Assembly: GCF_005503015.1 (NCBI RefSeq)
Contig: NZ_SCOL01000003.1
Coordinates: forward strand, 62,001-126,000
Direction: 5' to 3'
Origin: Bacillus sp. E(2018)
GTDB lineage: Bacteria > Bacillota > Bacilli > Bacillales > Fictibacillaceae
DNA length: 64,000 bases
Part shown: positions 1-8,503 of the stretch, piece after piece
Layout: each line of letters begins with the position of its first letter
Numbering within the stretch: the first letter of the stretch is position 1
Translations under genes and position numbers: made by a program
The notes under the pieces: generated by a model
The model's input: the letters and a program-made list of their open reading frames with translations, nothing else
Databases searched by the model: none
Told to the model about the DNA's origin: nothing

Positions 1-1
1 A

Positions 2-244
2 GATAAAAGACAAAGAGAAGCTGAAGCTAAAAAAGAACAAGAAGAACGTGAAAGACTTGAGCAAGAAGCTAGTAAGAAAGAAGAAGAAAAAAAGGCAGCT
101 TCGGTAAATTATTCTATTGATAAAGACTGCAGTGACTTTTCACGTGAAGGAGAAGCAACACAATTTATGAATGCATCAATTGCAGCTGGATTTGGTGATC
201 ATCGCCTAGATCGTGATGGTGATGGTAAAGCATGTGATGATTAA
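2..244 (+). CDS. Excalibur-domain protein, C-terminal end (5' partial)
   Basis: The reading frame is open from the window edge and ends at a TAA, giving 80 residues. The first ~35 residues are a highly charged Lys/Glu/Gln-rich stretch that looks like a linker or coiled coil. The last ~40 residues match the Excalibur calcium-binding domain: a Cys near DKDCSDF and the terminal DRDGDGKACDD loop, with the Asp spacing of an EF-hand-like site. In Bacillaceae such domains end secreted or surface proteins, often nucleases. The N-terminal part lies outside the window, so the main function cannot be stated. A terminator follows 25 bases downstream. Confidence 0.8.
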   Translation, partial: DKRQREAEAKKEQEERERLEQEASKKEEEKKAASVNYSIDKDCSDFSREGEATQFMNASIAAGFGDHRLDRDGDGKACDD

Positions 245-268
245 AAAAAAATATAATGACTAAAATGG

Positions 269-297
269 ACACCCTCGATTTCTAGAGGGTGTTTTTT
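269..297 (+). terminator. Rho-independent terminator after the Excalibur gene
   Basis: An 8-bp perfect stem (ACACCCTC / GAGGGTGT) with an 8-base loop is followed by a T run. It ends the partial gene and isolates the sugar-transport operon that follows. Confidence 0.85.
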
Positions 298-393
298 ATA
301 GAAAACCATTCACTTACTAAGTGAGAGTGCAAACTAATTAAATAATTATACCCCTTAGTTAAAAAAGTACAGACGATGTTAATAAAGTGCTAA

Positions 394-432
394 TGATAGC
401 GCTTTCAAAACTTCGTTTTTCGTAGCTATAAT
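394..432 (+). promoter_or_regulatory. Promoter with overlapping cre-like site (CcpA)
   Basis: TATAAT at 427-432 lies 17 bases after TTCAAA at 404-409, a good sigma-A promoter. TGATAGCGCTTTCA at 394-407 matches the cre consensus TGWAANCGNTNWCA at all but one position and overlaps the -35 box. This predicts carbon catabolite repression of the sugar importer. The AraC-type regulator encoded downstream probably also binds in this region, but I cannot point to its site. Confidence 0.7.
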
Positions 433-463
433 TACCTTGTAAGTACTTTTAAAGGGGGAACTA

Positions 464-1567
464 ATGATGAAGAAAAGTAAATTACTATCTCTGATGCTTG
501 CTGTAATCATGCTTATGCTTGTTGCAGCTGGTTGCAGTGACAGCAATAGCGAGGTAAGCGTGGGGATCGTCTTACCTACAAAAGATGAGCCAAGATGGGT
601 GCAGGACGAGCAAAGATTTAAGGATGCTTTAAAAGGAACAGATTACACGACAGAGATTCTGTTCAGCCAAGGATCTTCTGCAAAGGAAAAAGAAAACGTT
701 GAAACATTAATCAATAAAGGAATCGACGTTCTTATTATCTGTCCACAAGATGGAGATGCAGCAGCTGCGGCAGTAGAAGCGGCGAAAAAGGATGACATCA
801 CGGTTATCGCTTATGACCGTTTGATTACGAATACAGATGCGGTTGACTATTATGTAACGTTTGACAGCTTGGCAGTAGGTGCTGCACAAGGTCAATACTT
901 AATCGACAACGCTAAAGGATCTAACACACCGCTTTACCTTTATGCTGGAGCGGCCTCTGATAACAATGCATTTTTATTCTTTGAAGGAGCTTGGAAAGTG
1001 CTTCAACCTAAGATTGCTGATGGCACATTCAAGATCGCTAACTCTAGTGAAGCTGAAGCTTTAAAAGACAAAGCTGAACTTTCTCGCGATGAGCTGAGCA
1101 AGATCATCGGTCAAGTTACAACGAACTGGGATGCAAACGAAGCGAAAAACAAAGCGCAAACACATTTGACGGCTGCTAAAGCAGACTTAAAAGGTGATGT
1201 TGCGATTCTTGCTCCAAACGATGGAACAGCTCGTTCGATCGCAGATGTATTTGGATCAGACAGCGCGGTTTCTAGCTACCTTGTAACAGGACAGGATGCA
1301 GAAAAAGCATCTATCCAATATGTGATTGATGGTAAACAATCGATGACTGTATTTAAGGATGTTCGTACACTCGTGAAGGATGCAATGGGAATGGCAGTTG
1401 AGATCCTTGATGAGAAGAAGCCGGAAACAACTGGTTCTTATGACAATGGAAACGTTGAAGTAAAAGCCAAACAAACGAACGTAATCGTTGTGAACAAAGA
1501 CAACGTGAAGAAAGAACTTATCGATTCTGATTATTATAAAGCCGACGATTTTACAGGGCTTGAATAA
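464..1567 (+). CDS. chvE: Monosaccharide ABC transporter substrate-binding lipoprotein, ChvE-like
   Basis: A 367-residue lipoprotein that binds sugar outside the membrane for the MmsA/MmsB importer encoded next. The signal peptide ends in a lipobox (LVAAGC, Cys about residue 24), and the mature part is a type I periplasmic-binding fold (Peripla_BP_4). Family markers include AYDRL, the YAGAASDNNA segment and SGQDAE. The SD AAAGGGGG lies just before two adjacent ATG codons; the first is used here. The ChvE family binds xylose, arabinose, glucose or galactose; the exact ligand cannot be read from sequence. It is a paralogue of the protein at 8504-9595. A hairpin after the gene may keep its mRNA more abundant than the ATPase message. 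Confidence 0.88.
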   Translation: MMKKSKLLSLMLAVIMLMLVAAGCSDSNSEVSVGIVLPTKDEPRWVQDEQRFKDALKGTDYTTEILFSQGSSAKEKENVETLINKGIDVLIICPQDGDAAAAAVEAAKKDDITVIAYDRLITNTDAVDYYVTFDSLAVGAAQGQYLIDNAKGSNTPLYLYAGAASDNNAFLFFEGAWKVLQPKIADGTFKIANSSEAEALKDKAELSRDELSKIIGQVTTNWDANEAKNKAQTHLTAAKADLKGDVAILAPNDGTARSIADVFGSDSAVSSYLVTGQDAEKASIQYVIDGKQSMTVFKDVRTLVKDAMGMAVEILDEKKPETTGSYDNGNVEVKAKQTNVIVVNKDNVKKELIDSDYYKADDFTGLE

Positions 1568-1584
1568 GAAAATAGCAGGACGAG

Positions 1585-1617
1585 AAATAGTGATAGATTC
1601 GACGTCTATCACTATTT
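1585..1617 (+). terminator. Intercistronic hairpin after chvE
   Basis: A perfect 13-bp stem (AAATAGTGATAGA / TCTATCACTATTT) with a 7-base loop and a short T run lies between the binding protein and the ATPase gene. Such hairpins in ABC operons act as partial terminators or 3' mRNA stabilisers, giving an excess of binding protein. The operon role is inferred. Confidence 0.75.
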
Positions 1618-1659
1618 TTCACAATGAAGTCAGTGGAGTGGCTAATTGGAGGGATCATG

Positions 1660-3180
1660 ATGAGCGGATATATTTTGGAGATGAACGAGATCTCCAAATC
1701 GTTTACCGGAGTGAAAGCGCTCAGCAATGTAAATTTTAAAGTAAGAAAAGGCGAGATACATTGCTTGATTGGAGAAAACGGAGCAGGAAAATCGACGCTT
1801 ATGAAAGTACTAAGTGGTGTTTATCCTTATGGAACGTATGAAGGAGACATCGTGTTTGAAGGAAGTGTTCAGCAGTTTAACAAAATCAGTGACAGTGTTC
1901 AAACCGGCATCGTCATCATCTATCAGGAGCTAGCTTTATTTCCGGATCTTACGGTTTATGAAAATATTTTTGTTGGCAACGAGGTAAAACGAGGAAACTT
2001 GGTCGACTGGAATCAGACGATTGCTGAAGCAAAGAAAATGCTGAAGCGGGTGGGGCTTGACGTGAATCCAGAAACTCTCGTGAAAGACTTAAGTGTAGGA
2101 AAGCAGCAGTTGGTGGAAATCGCTAAAGCGTTAAGTAAGGACGTTAAGCTGCTTATTTTAGATGAACCGACTGCCGCGCTAAATGAGGATGACAGTGAGA
2201 ATTTGTTAAAACTTCTAGGTGAGTTAAAGAAACAGGGCATCACGAGTATTATGATTTCACACAAGCTAAAAGAAGTCATATCTATCGCTGATCAAGCGAC
2301 TGTCCTGCGTGATGGCAAAACAATTTGTACGCTCGATGCTTCTAACGGAGAAATATCAGAGAACATGATCATCAAAAATATGGTCGGACGCGATATTGAT
2401 GATATTTATCCAAAGAGACCCGATAAGAAGATTGGTGAAACGATACTTGAGCTGAATGATTGGTCTGCGTATAGTACCGAGCTTGCTAGACATGTTTTGA
2501 AGGATATCGATTTTCATGTAAAAAAAGGAGAGATCGTCGGGATTGCTGGACTAATGGGATCTGGACGAACGGAGCTTGCACTGAGTGTGTTTGGTAATCC
2601 GAAAAATTACAAACTAGAAGGACAGCTTAAAGTCTCAGGTGTGGAAAAAACGTTCAAGCACACGAGTGACGCGATTAAGTCAGGTATCGCTTATGTAACA
2701 GAAGACAGAAAAGGTGACGGGCTTTTTCTTATTCAAGATATTAAGAACAATATAACGGCTGCCAATCTTAACGAAGTCGCTGATAAGGGAATAATCAACG
2801 AGAATGAAGAGGTAAAAAGAGCAACAGAATATAAGCGGTCTATGTATATTAAAGCATCCTCACTAGAGCAAACGGTCGGTAACTTGAGTGGAGGAAATCA
2901 GCAAAAGGTATCGCTCGGTAAGTGGCTGTTCGTTGGGCCAAAGCTATTGATTTTGGATGAGCCAACTCGTGGTATAGATGTAGGTGCTAAGTTTGAAATC
3001 TATACGATTATGAACAAATTAATCAGCGAAGGCATGAGTATCATCATGATTTCCTCTGAACTTGGTGAAGTACTTGGAATGAGTGATCGTGTCTACGTTA
3101 TGGCTGAAGGAAGAATGAAAGGTGAGCTGCCGATTGAAGAAGCCAATCAAGAAAACATCATGCAGCTTGCAACGCAATAG
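1660..3180 (+). CDS. mmsA: Monosaccharide ABC transporter ATP-binding protein
   Basis: A cytoplasmic ATPase with two fused ABC domains (506 residues from this start) that powers import of the sugar bound by ChvE. The N-terminal domain has a full Walker A (GENGAGKSTL), an LSVGKQQ signature and LILDEPTAAL. The C-terminal domain has the degenerate P-loop GLMGSGRTEL typical of RbsA/XylG/GguA proteins, with LSGGNQQK and LILDEPTRG. An upstream ATG at 1624 is in frame, but GGAGGG at 1648-1653 fits a start at 1657 or 1660. The gene lies between chvE and the permease gene mmsB, 12 bases apart. Confidence 0.9.
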   Translation: MSGYILEMNEISKSFTGVKALSNVNFKVRKGEIHCLIGENGAGKSTLMKVLSGVYPYGTYEGDIVFEGSVQQFNKISDSVQTGIVIIYQELALFPDLTVYENIFVGNEVKRGNLVDWNQTIAEAKKMLKRVGLDVNPETLVKDLSVGKQQLVEIAKALSKDVKLLILDEPTAALNEDDSENLLKLLGELKKQGITSIMISHKLKEVISIADQATVLRDGKTICTLDASNGEISENMIIKNMVGRDIDDIYPKRPDKKIGETILELNDWSAYSTELARHVLKDIDFHVKKGEIVGIAGLMGSGRTELALSVFGNPKNYKLEGQLKVSGVEKTFKHTSDAIKSGIAYVTEDRKGDGLFLIQDIKNNITAANLNEVADKGIINENEEVKRATEYKRSMYIKASSLEQTVGNLSGGNQQKVSLGKWLFVGPKLLILDEPTRGIDVGAKFEIYTIMNKLISEGMSIIMISSELGEVLGMSDRVYVMAEGRMKGELPIEEANQENIMQLATQ

Positions 3181-3192
3181 GGGGTTAACGCA

Positions 3193-4368
3193 ATGGAATT
3201 TATTAATGAAGCAAGAACGTTAGTGAAAGAGAATATCCGTGATTATGGGATGTATATCGCGCTGTTTGTGATTATGCTTACCTTCTCCATCATGACGGAT
3301 GGGCTGTTCATGTCATCACGTAATATTAGTAATCTCTTAGATTCTACAGGTTATATCGCTGTACTAGCAGTCGGAATGACCCTCGTCATCGTTATTCGTC
3401 ATATCGATCTATCTGTTGGTTTTGCAGCAGGTTTTCTAGGTGCAATCGCTGCTATTCTTTTAACAAAGATGGGCTTGCCGGTTTATGTTACGATTCCGGT
3501 AATCCTTGTGCTTGGAATCGTTATTGGTCTGTTTAACGGTTTGTTAATCGCAAAATATGCAATCCCTTCGTTCGTAGCTACGCTTGCGGGAATGTTGATC
3601 TTCCGCGGTGCGCTATTACAAGTAACGGAGAAAACGGGAACAATTATTATTAAAGACGATGCGTTCAACGCGATCGGTAACGGATTTATTCCCTCTCTTA
3701 TGATTGTTAACGGGTTGCATCTGTTATCTCTTATTCTAGGTCTATTATCAATCTTATTTTATATATACAGCGAGATCTCTACGCGCCGCAACAAGATTAA
3801 ATATCAGTTCGATGTTGTATCTAAAGGGATCTTCACGTTCAAACTCGTTTTTGTTTCAGCAATCATCGCCTATGTAACTTGGATCCTAGCAGGTTATAAC
3901 GGCTTTTCTTGGACCGTTGTAATTATGCTTCTTGTTGTAGTAGCATACCATTTCTTAACGACAAAAACGGTGCTTGGCCGTCACATTTACGCAGTAGGAA
4001 GTAACCCAGAAGCTGCACATCTCAGCGGAATCAACGTAAATAAGATTACGTACATGGTGTTTGGTTCTATGGGAATGCTTGCTGCGCTCTCAGGTATTCT
4101 TTTTACTTCACGTCTTCAATCGGCTACAACGACAGCAGGAACGCTTTTTGAGCTTGATGCGATCGCAGCTGCCTATGTGGGTGGTGTTTCTTCAGCCGGT
4201 GGTGTCGGAAAAGTAACGGGTGCCATCATCGGTGCCATTGTTATGGCTTCTTTATCAAGCGGGATGAACCTTCTTGGCGTTGGAGTTTCCATGCAATACA
4301 TGATTAGAGGTGGCGTGTTAGTTGCAGCAGTATTGTTTGATGTGATGACGCGTAAAAAGAGGGGATAG
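3193..4368 (+). CDS. mmsB: Monosaccharide ABC transporter permease
   Basis: A 391-residue polytopic membrane protein of the BPD_transp_2 (RbsC/XylH/GguB) family that forms the sugar channel with MmsA. It has about ten hydrophobic segments, the motif VIVIRHIDLSVG near the N terminus, and the conserved AVGSNPEAAHLSGI / AAYVGGVSSAGG segments in the second half. The extended length and the hydrophilic RRNK insert in the middle are typical of the GguB/XylH subgroup rather than RbsC. An SD (GGGGTTAACGC) precedes the ATG. It is the last gene of the transporter operon, and a terminator follows. Confidence 0.9.
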   Translation: MEFINEARTLVKENIRDYGMYIALFVIMLTFSIMTDGLFMSSRNISNLLDSTGYIAVLAVGMTLVIVIRHIDLSVGFAAGFLGAIAAILLTKMGLPVYVTIPVILVLGIVIGLFNGLLIAKYAIPSFVATLAGMLIFRGALLQVTEKTGTIIIKDDAFNAIGNGFIPSLMIVNGLHLLSLILGLLSILFYIYSEISTRRNKIKYQFDVVSKGIFTFKLVFVSAIIAYVTWILAGYNGFSWTVVIMLLVVVAYHFLTTKTVLGRHIYAVGSNPEAAHLSGINVNKITYMVFGSMGMLAALSGILFTSRLQSATTTAGTLFELDAIAAAYVGGVSSAGGVGKVTGAIIGAIVMASLSSGMNLLGVGVSMQYMIRGGVLVAAVLFDVMTRKKRG

Positions 4369-4391
4369 CCTAATTCAAAGCAAGGTTTTCT

Positions 4392-4433
4392 AAAAAAGTG
4401 GAGACATCGAGCTAAAAGGTGTCTTCACTTTTT
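4392..4433 (+). terminator. Terminator of chvE-mmsA-mmsB
   Basis: An inverted repeat AAAAAGTGGAGACA ... TGTCTTCACTTTTT (one G-U pair) is followed by a T-rich tract. It separates the transporter from the sensing genes, which therefore probably have their own promoter. Confidence 0.75.
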
Positions 4434-4544
4434 ACTTTTACACACCCATTCTATCCCTTTAATTGGTAATTGGGTTAGAGTCTAGATCATGTTTCTTATG
4501 ATAAAATAAGATTAGTAAATTTTCGGAAAAAGGGGATACTTCAC

Positions 4545-5522
4545 TTGCGCAAAGCCGGGCTGATCTTTTTGATTTTTATATGTATCTTCCTAAGTTATTT
4601 AACGTTTATAACGGCGCAAAAAGCGTTTCGAACGGACTGGAAACTGCCGTCAGCTTCTTCTCAAAAAGAAGATTCTTTTCGTATCGTTCTTATCACTCAA
4701 GAATTGGATACGCCTTTCTGGGATAAGGTTGGAAAAGGTGCGGAACAACAAGCTCAAAAAAATGGAGCAAGTCTTGAAGTATGGGGAAGCTACGGCAAGA
4801 ATCAGGATGATTTTTTAAAGAAGCTCGAGATTGCTATTCAATCAAAAGTGGACGGTATTATCGTGCAAGGTCTGGATACTGATCGTTTTAAAGAATTGAC
4901 GAAAATAAAGGCAGCATTTTATGGCATTCCTATTATTACGGTTGGAAATGACGTACCTAAAGCAGAAAGTCTTCGAAAAACTTATGTTGGATCAAATCAG
5001 CACTTAGCTGGAATGATGATCGCCAAGCTCATGTTATCTGACATGGGACAAGAAGGACAAGTCATTTTATTAAGTGATAGCCAAAAGGAGTTTTATCAGG
5101 AGGAGCGGCTTTCAGGAATTAAAGAGGTGCTTCAAAGCTTTCCGAATGTAAAGACGATTTATGCAGAAACACCTGAAATGAGAGAGCAAGTTATCGCCAA
5201 AACAAGAGACCTTTTAAACCAGTATCCCGAGGCGGATGGATATATTGCCGTGAACGCCAATATGGCAGGAGCAATGATACAAGAGATTGGTAGACGCGGA
5301 CAAGTAGAGCCGTATTTTATTTATTCTTTTGATGATGGATCTGAATCAATGACATTACTTAACCAAAAAAAGCTGGATGGTGTGATTGAGCAGTCGCCCG
5401 AGATGATGGGAAGAAAAAGTGTAGATGTTTTGATGCAATGGCTGAAGAACGAAACTGTTCCTCTTGATGCGGATGGTTATTCCAGTGAAATTCGAATGAT
5501 AAAGGCGATGGATGAGAGATGA
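4545..5522 (+). CDS. Membrane-anchored sugar-binding sensor protein (XylFII-like)
   Basis: A 325-residue extracytoplasmic protein with a single N-terminal hydrophobic anchor (LIFLIFICIFLSYLTF) and no lipobox Cys, followed by a Peripla_BP_4 (ribose-type) domain. The start is TTG behind AGGGGATA. It overlaps the histidine kinase gene by four bases (ATGA). In Clostridium and relatives, XylFII-type proteins bind sugar and present it to a LytS-type kinase, which then activates the xylose importer through a YesN-type regulator. The order binding protein-kinase-AraC regulator here matches that three-component design, so I read it as the signal receptor rather than a transport component. The ligand is unknown. 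Confidence 0.75.
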   Translation: MRKAGLIFLIFICIFLSYLTFITAQKAFRTDWKLPSASSQKEDSFRIVLITQELDTPFWDKVGKGAEQQAQKNGASLEVWGSYGKNQDDFLKKLEIAIQSKVDGIIVQGLDTDRFKELTKIKAAFYGIPIITVGNDVPKAESLRKTYVGSNQHLAGMMIAKLMLSDMGQEGQVILLSDSQKEFYQEERLSGIKEVLQSFPNVKTIYAETPEMREQVIAKTRDLLNQYPEADGYIAVNANMAGAMIQEIGRRGQVEPYFIYSFDDGSESMTLLNQKKLDGVIEQSPEMMGRKSVDVLMQWLKNETVPLDADGYSSEIRMIKAMDER

Positions 5523-6982
5523 ACAGCATACAGAAAAAAATATGGATGCTTGCATCAGTCGTTCTGATCATCATGGCCATTATTTGGATAGCACTTACTT
5601 ACTATAATCAAAAAACCCAAACTCAATACAATGATATTTTACAACGTTATTTAAGCATGAATGAAGTGACGAGCACGAGTCAACAAGTGGTTACAGACCT
5701 CAATAACTACTTGCTTGAACCTTCAGAGAGCCATTCGGATAAGCTTGATAAAAGTAAAGAGAAACTTAACATGGCAAAATTAGAAATCGGAAAACTAAGA
5801 AACTCTGAAAACGAATTTGCACTCATGAATTATATGAATCTTATTGATAGTTTGATTGAAACAACAGATCGCTCTCTTATGTTTTACGAGGAATCTGACA
5901 CCGAGACCTCAAACAAAGAGTTCACCGAAGCGACGCGTCTCTCAAAATATATTTCAGAAATGACCCTCACCTTGATCGACACAGAGCTGAAGACTTATGA
6001 CGTTTTTTACAGAGGGATTATTGACCAGTCTGCTGAATTTAAAAAACTAGGAATCTGGCTAATGCTTCTGATTACCCTTTTGTTACTCGTGATTACGTAT
6101 TGGTTTAGTTTAAGTATCACAAGACCTGTGCAGCAGTTAACACGTGGAGCGAACGAACTTTCTGCGGGAAAATTTGATAAAGAGATCAAAGTTGAATCAA
6201 ATGATGAAATCTCATTTCTTGCACAAACCTTTAACCGAATGCGCATCAATATTAATAATCTGTTTCAGGAAATACAGCAGAAGGCGCAGCTTGAGCATGA
6301 ATTGCAGCAAAGTAAGCTTCTGTTGCAAGAGAGTCAGCTTAAGAATCTGCAAAGCCAGATTAATCCACATTTCTTATTTAACACGTTGAATACGCTATCG
6401 AAAAAGGCTTATTTGGAAGGATCAGAAGAAACGAGTGATTTACTTGTAAGTGTGGCTGGCCTTTTAAGATACAACTTAAAGTGGTTAGATAAATCCGTTA
6501 CGCTTCAAGATGAAGTGATGGTGATTCAGCAATATATGAACATTCAAAAAGCAAGGTTTACAGACCGGCTGACACTGCACCTGGATATTGATCAGTCCTG
6601 TTTAATAGTTCAGATTCCTGGCCTAACTCTTCAACCGATTATTGAAAATGCTGTTATCTATGCGGTTGAGCCAAGAGAAGAAGGCGGGGAGATTTGGCTC
6701 CGAATAAAAGATGAAGATAAAATGGTGAGGATTGAAGTAGAAGACGACGGCCCTGGCATTTCTGAGAATATTAGAAAGCAGATTTTAAATGGAGAATTAG
6801 TCGAGACGAAAAGCGCTTCAACAGGTATTGGTTTTACGAATGTCGTGAAGCGACTCCAACTTTTTTATGGGATGGAAAACTTGATGGATATTCAAAGTAA
6901 TAACGGTGTAGGTACGAAGGTGGTAATCAGAATTCCTAAGACGAGGAGGATTGAACAGGATGCTCAAACTCTTGATCGTTGA
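5519..6982 (+). CDS. Sensor histidine kinase, LytS/YesM type
   Basis: A 487-residue membrane kinase with a transmembrane segment at about residues 9-28, an extracytoplasmic domain to ~175, a second segment (~177-200), a HAMP linker (ITRPVQQL...), a His_kinase box with NPHFLFNTLN (phospho-acceptor His284) and a HATPase domain with PIIENAV, DDGPGI and GIGFTNV boxes. It starts inside the end of the sensor gene, and the SD of the regulator gene lies in its last codons. It presumably reads the sugar-loaded state of the preceding protein and phosphorylates the regulator encoded next. Confidence 0.88.
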   Translation: MNSIQKKIWMLASVVLIIMAIIWIALTYYNQKTQTQYNDILQRYLSMNEVTSTSQQVVTDLNNYLLEPSESHSDKLDKSKEKLNMAKLEIGKLRNSENEFALMNYMNLIDSLIETTDRSLMFYEESDTETSNKEFTEATRLSKYISEMTLTLIDTELKTYDVFYRGIIDQSAEFKKLGIWLMLLITLLLLVITYWFSLSITRPVQQLTRGANELSAGKFDKEIKVESNDEISFLAQTFNRMRININNLFQEIQQKAQLEHELQQSKLLLQESQLKNLQSQINPHFLFNTLNTLSKKAYLEGSEETSDLLVSVAGLLRYNLKWLDKSVTLQDEVMVIQQYMNIQKARFTDRLTLHLDIDQSCLIVQIPGLTLQPIIENAVIYAVEPREEGGEIWLRIKDEDKMVRIEVEDDGPGISENIRKQILNGELVETKSASTGIGFTNVVKRLQLFYGMENLMDIQSNNGVGTKVVIRIPKTRRIEQDAQTLDR

Positions 6983-8480
6983 CGACGAGCAGATTGAACG
7001 TGAAGGACTCCAAGTTATTCTGCAGAAGGCATTTCCTGATATCGAAATTCATCAAGCGAAGAACGGGAAGGTCGCTGTGCAACTAGCAGCCGAATTAAAG
7101 CCTGACTTAGTGATGATGGATATTCAGATGCCAGGAATGAACGGACTAGAAGCGATTCAGGAGATGACTTCTACGAATCCTTTCATTAAGTTTGTGATGA
7201 TCACAGCCTTTGATATGTTTGATTATGCTCGTCAAGCGATCAAACTAGGGGTGAAGGATTACTTATTGAAGCCGAGCAGAGTGAGTGAAATCGAGGAGAC
7301 GGTCGGGAAAGTTTTGAAGGAAATTACTGAAGAGCGCAGATCTCTTAAGGTTCTCGAAAGTACGCTGCCACTCGTGGAAACAGATGTCGTCACGCAGCTT
7401 TTGTTCGATCATGTACATGATGTCCATCTGGATATGCTCGTTGATATGCTCGATATTTCTTCAACCGATGAATCATTTGTTATGAGTATCTTACTTCCGC
7501 AAAGCGAAGATAACCTTTATTCGTTGATCAAAGAAAAGGTTAGGAAATCTTCGAGTGGATGGGTTGGTGCCTTGTATGGCCGCCAGCTTCCAATAATTGT
7601 TTTTCGTAAACCAGGCAGTTCGTACCGTTCTCAAGCGATTTCTCTTGCAATAGATATTCTTTCACTCAAAAAAGCAAGTTCAAACGAGGGATGGTTCGTT
7701 GGTATCGGAAACGTCTGTCATTCTTTAGATCAAGTTAGACAGTCTTACCAAGAATCACTGATTGCAACGATGGATCTCTCTTTACCTGTGAAATATCGCT
7801 TTTATCATGATGTTCCAGTGCTAGGGAGTACAGAGAACAAACCTCAATCCAAGCAGCGTGAAAAACAGTTCTTAGATGAAATTAGGTTAGGGAAGTGGGA
7901 TGAAGTTCATAAGAATGTGATGAATCTCATTCAACGGTGCGAGAATGAGGGGGCAGATCTGCTCCAAACGCAGCAGCGTGTCCTTGAATTGCTCTGGGTC
8001 GCCGCAAGAGTGATGAACGAAGTGGGAGTGGAGACTGAAACGCCTTTCTTTTCCTATCAATCTCAAGACTACCGTCAACTTCGTTCTGAATCAGACCATT
8101 TATTAAAACAGATGCGGACTTCATACGAAGAACATTATGAACAGCTAGAGGCAGATACGATTCATCAGATCAAACAATATATCGTAAAACATTCGCATGA
8201 AGACATCTCTCTTGAGACGTTAGGAAGAAAAGTAGGTTTAAGCCCGATCTATATCAGTAAGATGTTCAAAGAAAAGCTAGGGATCAACTATATTGATTTT
8301 CTAACAGAATGTCGAATTGAAAAGGCGAAGAAACTGATGGCAGATCCAGAAAAAAGCTTAAAAGAAATCACGTTTGAGGTCGGATATCACGAACCTAACT
8401 ATTTCAGCAAAGTGTTCAAAAAAATGGTTACGCTTTCACCTACAGAATATCGCAGGACTGTTCTTGGGAAAAAAGGATGA
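6960..8480 (+). CDS. Response regulator with AraC-type DNA-binding domain (YesN-like)
   Basis: A 506-residue cytoplasmic regulator. The N-terminal receiver domain has the acidic pair DDE (residues 8-10), phospho-acceptor Asp54 in MMDIQMPGMNG, and the KP of the last strand. A long central linker is followed by a C-terminal AraC HTH (ISLETLGRKVGLSPIYISKMFKE ... FEVGYHEPNYFSKVFKK, shown in part). An in-frame TTG at 6951 abuts the SD GAGGAGGA, so ATG 6960, 9 bases away, is preferred. It overlaps the kinase gene. The likely target is the chvE-mmsAB promoter upstream, by analogy with XylFII-LytS-YesN systems. Confidence 0.87.
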   Translation: MLKLLIVDDEQIEREGLQVILQKAFPDIEIHQAKNGKVAVQLAAELKPDLVMMDIQMPGMNGLEAIQEMTSTNPFIKFVMITAFDMFDYARQAIKLGVKDYLLKPSRVSEIEETVGKVLKEITEERRSLKVLESTLPLVETDVVTQLLFDHVHDVHLDMLVDMLDISSTDESFVMSILLPQSEDNLYSLIKEKVRKSSSGWVGALYGRQLPIIVFRKPGSSYRSQAISLAIDILSLKKASSNEGWFVGIGNVCHSLDQVRQSYQESLIATMDLSLPVKYRFYHDVPVLGSTENKPQSKQREKQFLDEIRLGKWDEVHKNVMNLIQRCENEGADLLQTQQRVLELLWVAARVMNEVGVETETPFFSYQSQDYRQLRSESDHLLKQMRTSYEEHYEQLEADTIHQIKQYIVKHSHEDISLETLGRKVGLSPIYISKMFKEKLGINYIDFLTECRIEKAKKLMADPEKSLKEITFEVGYHEPNYFSKVFKKMVTLSPTEYRRTVLGKKG

Positions 8481-8503
8481 AGGTACGTAAAGGAGCATCT
8501 TTC

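Noticed and set aside
394..407. LacI-type private operator before chvE
   Set aside because: It keeps the T...A ends of cre, unlike the CGAAA...TTTCG sites at 25167 and 26227, so CcpA is the simpler reading.
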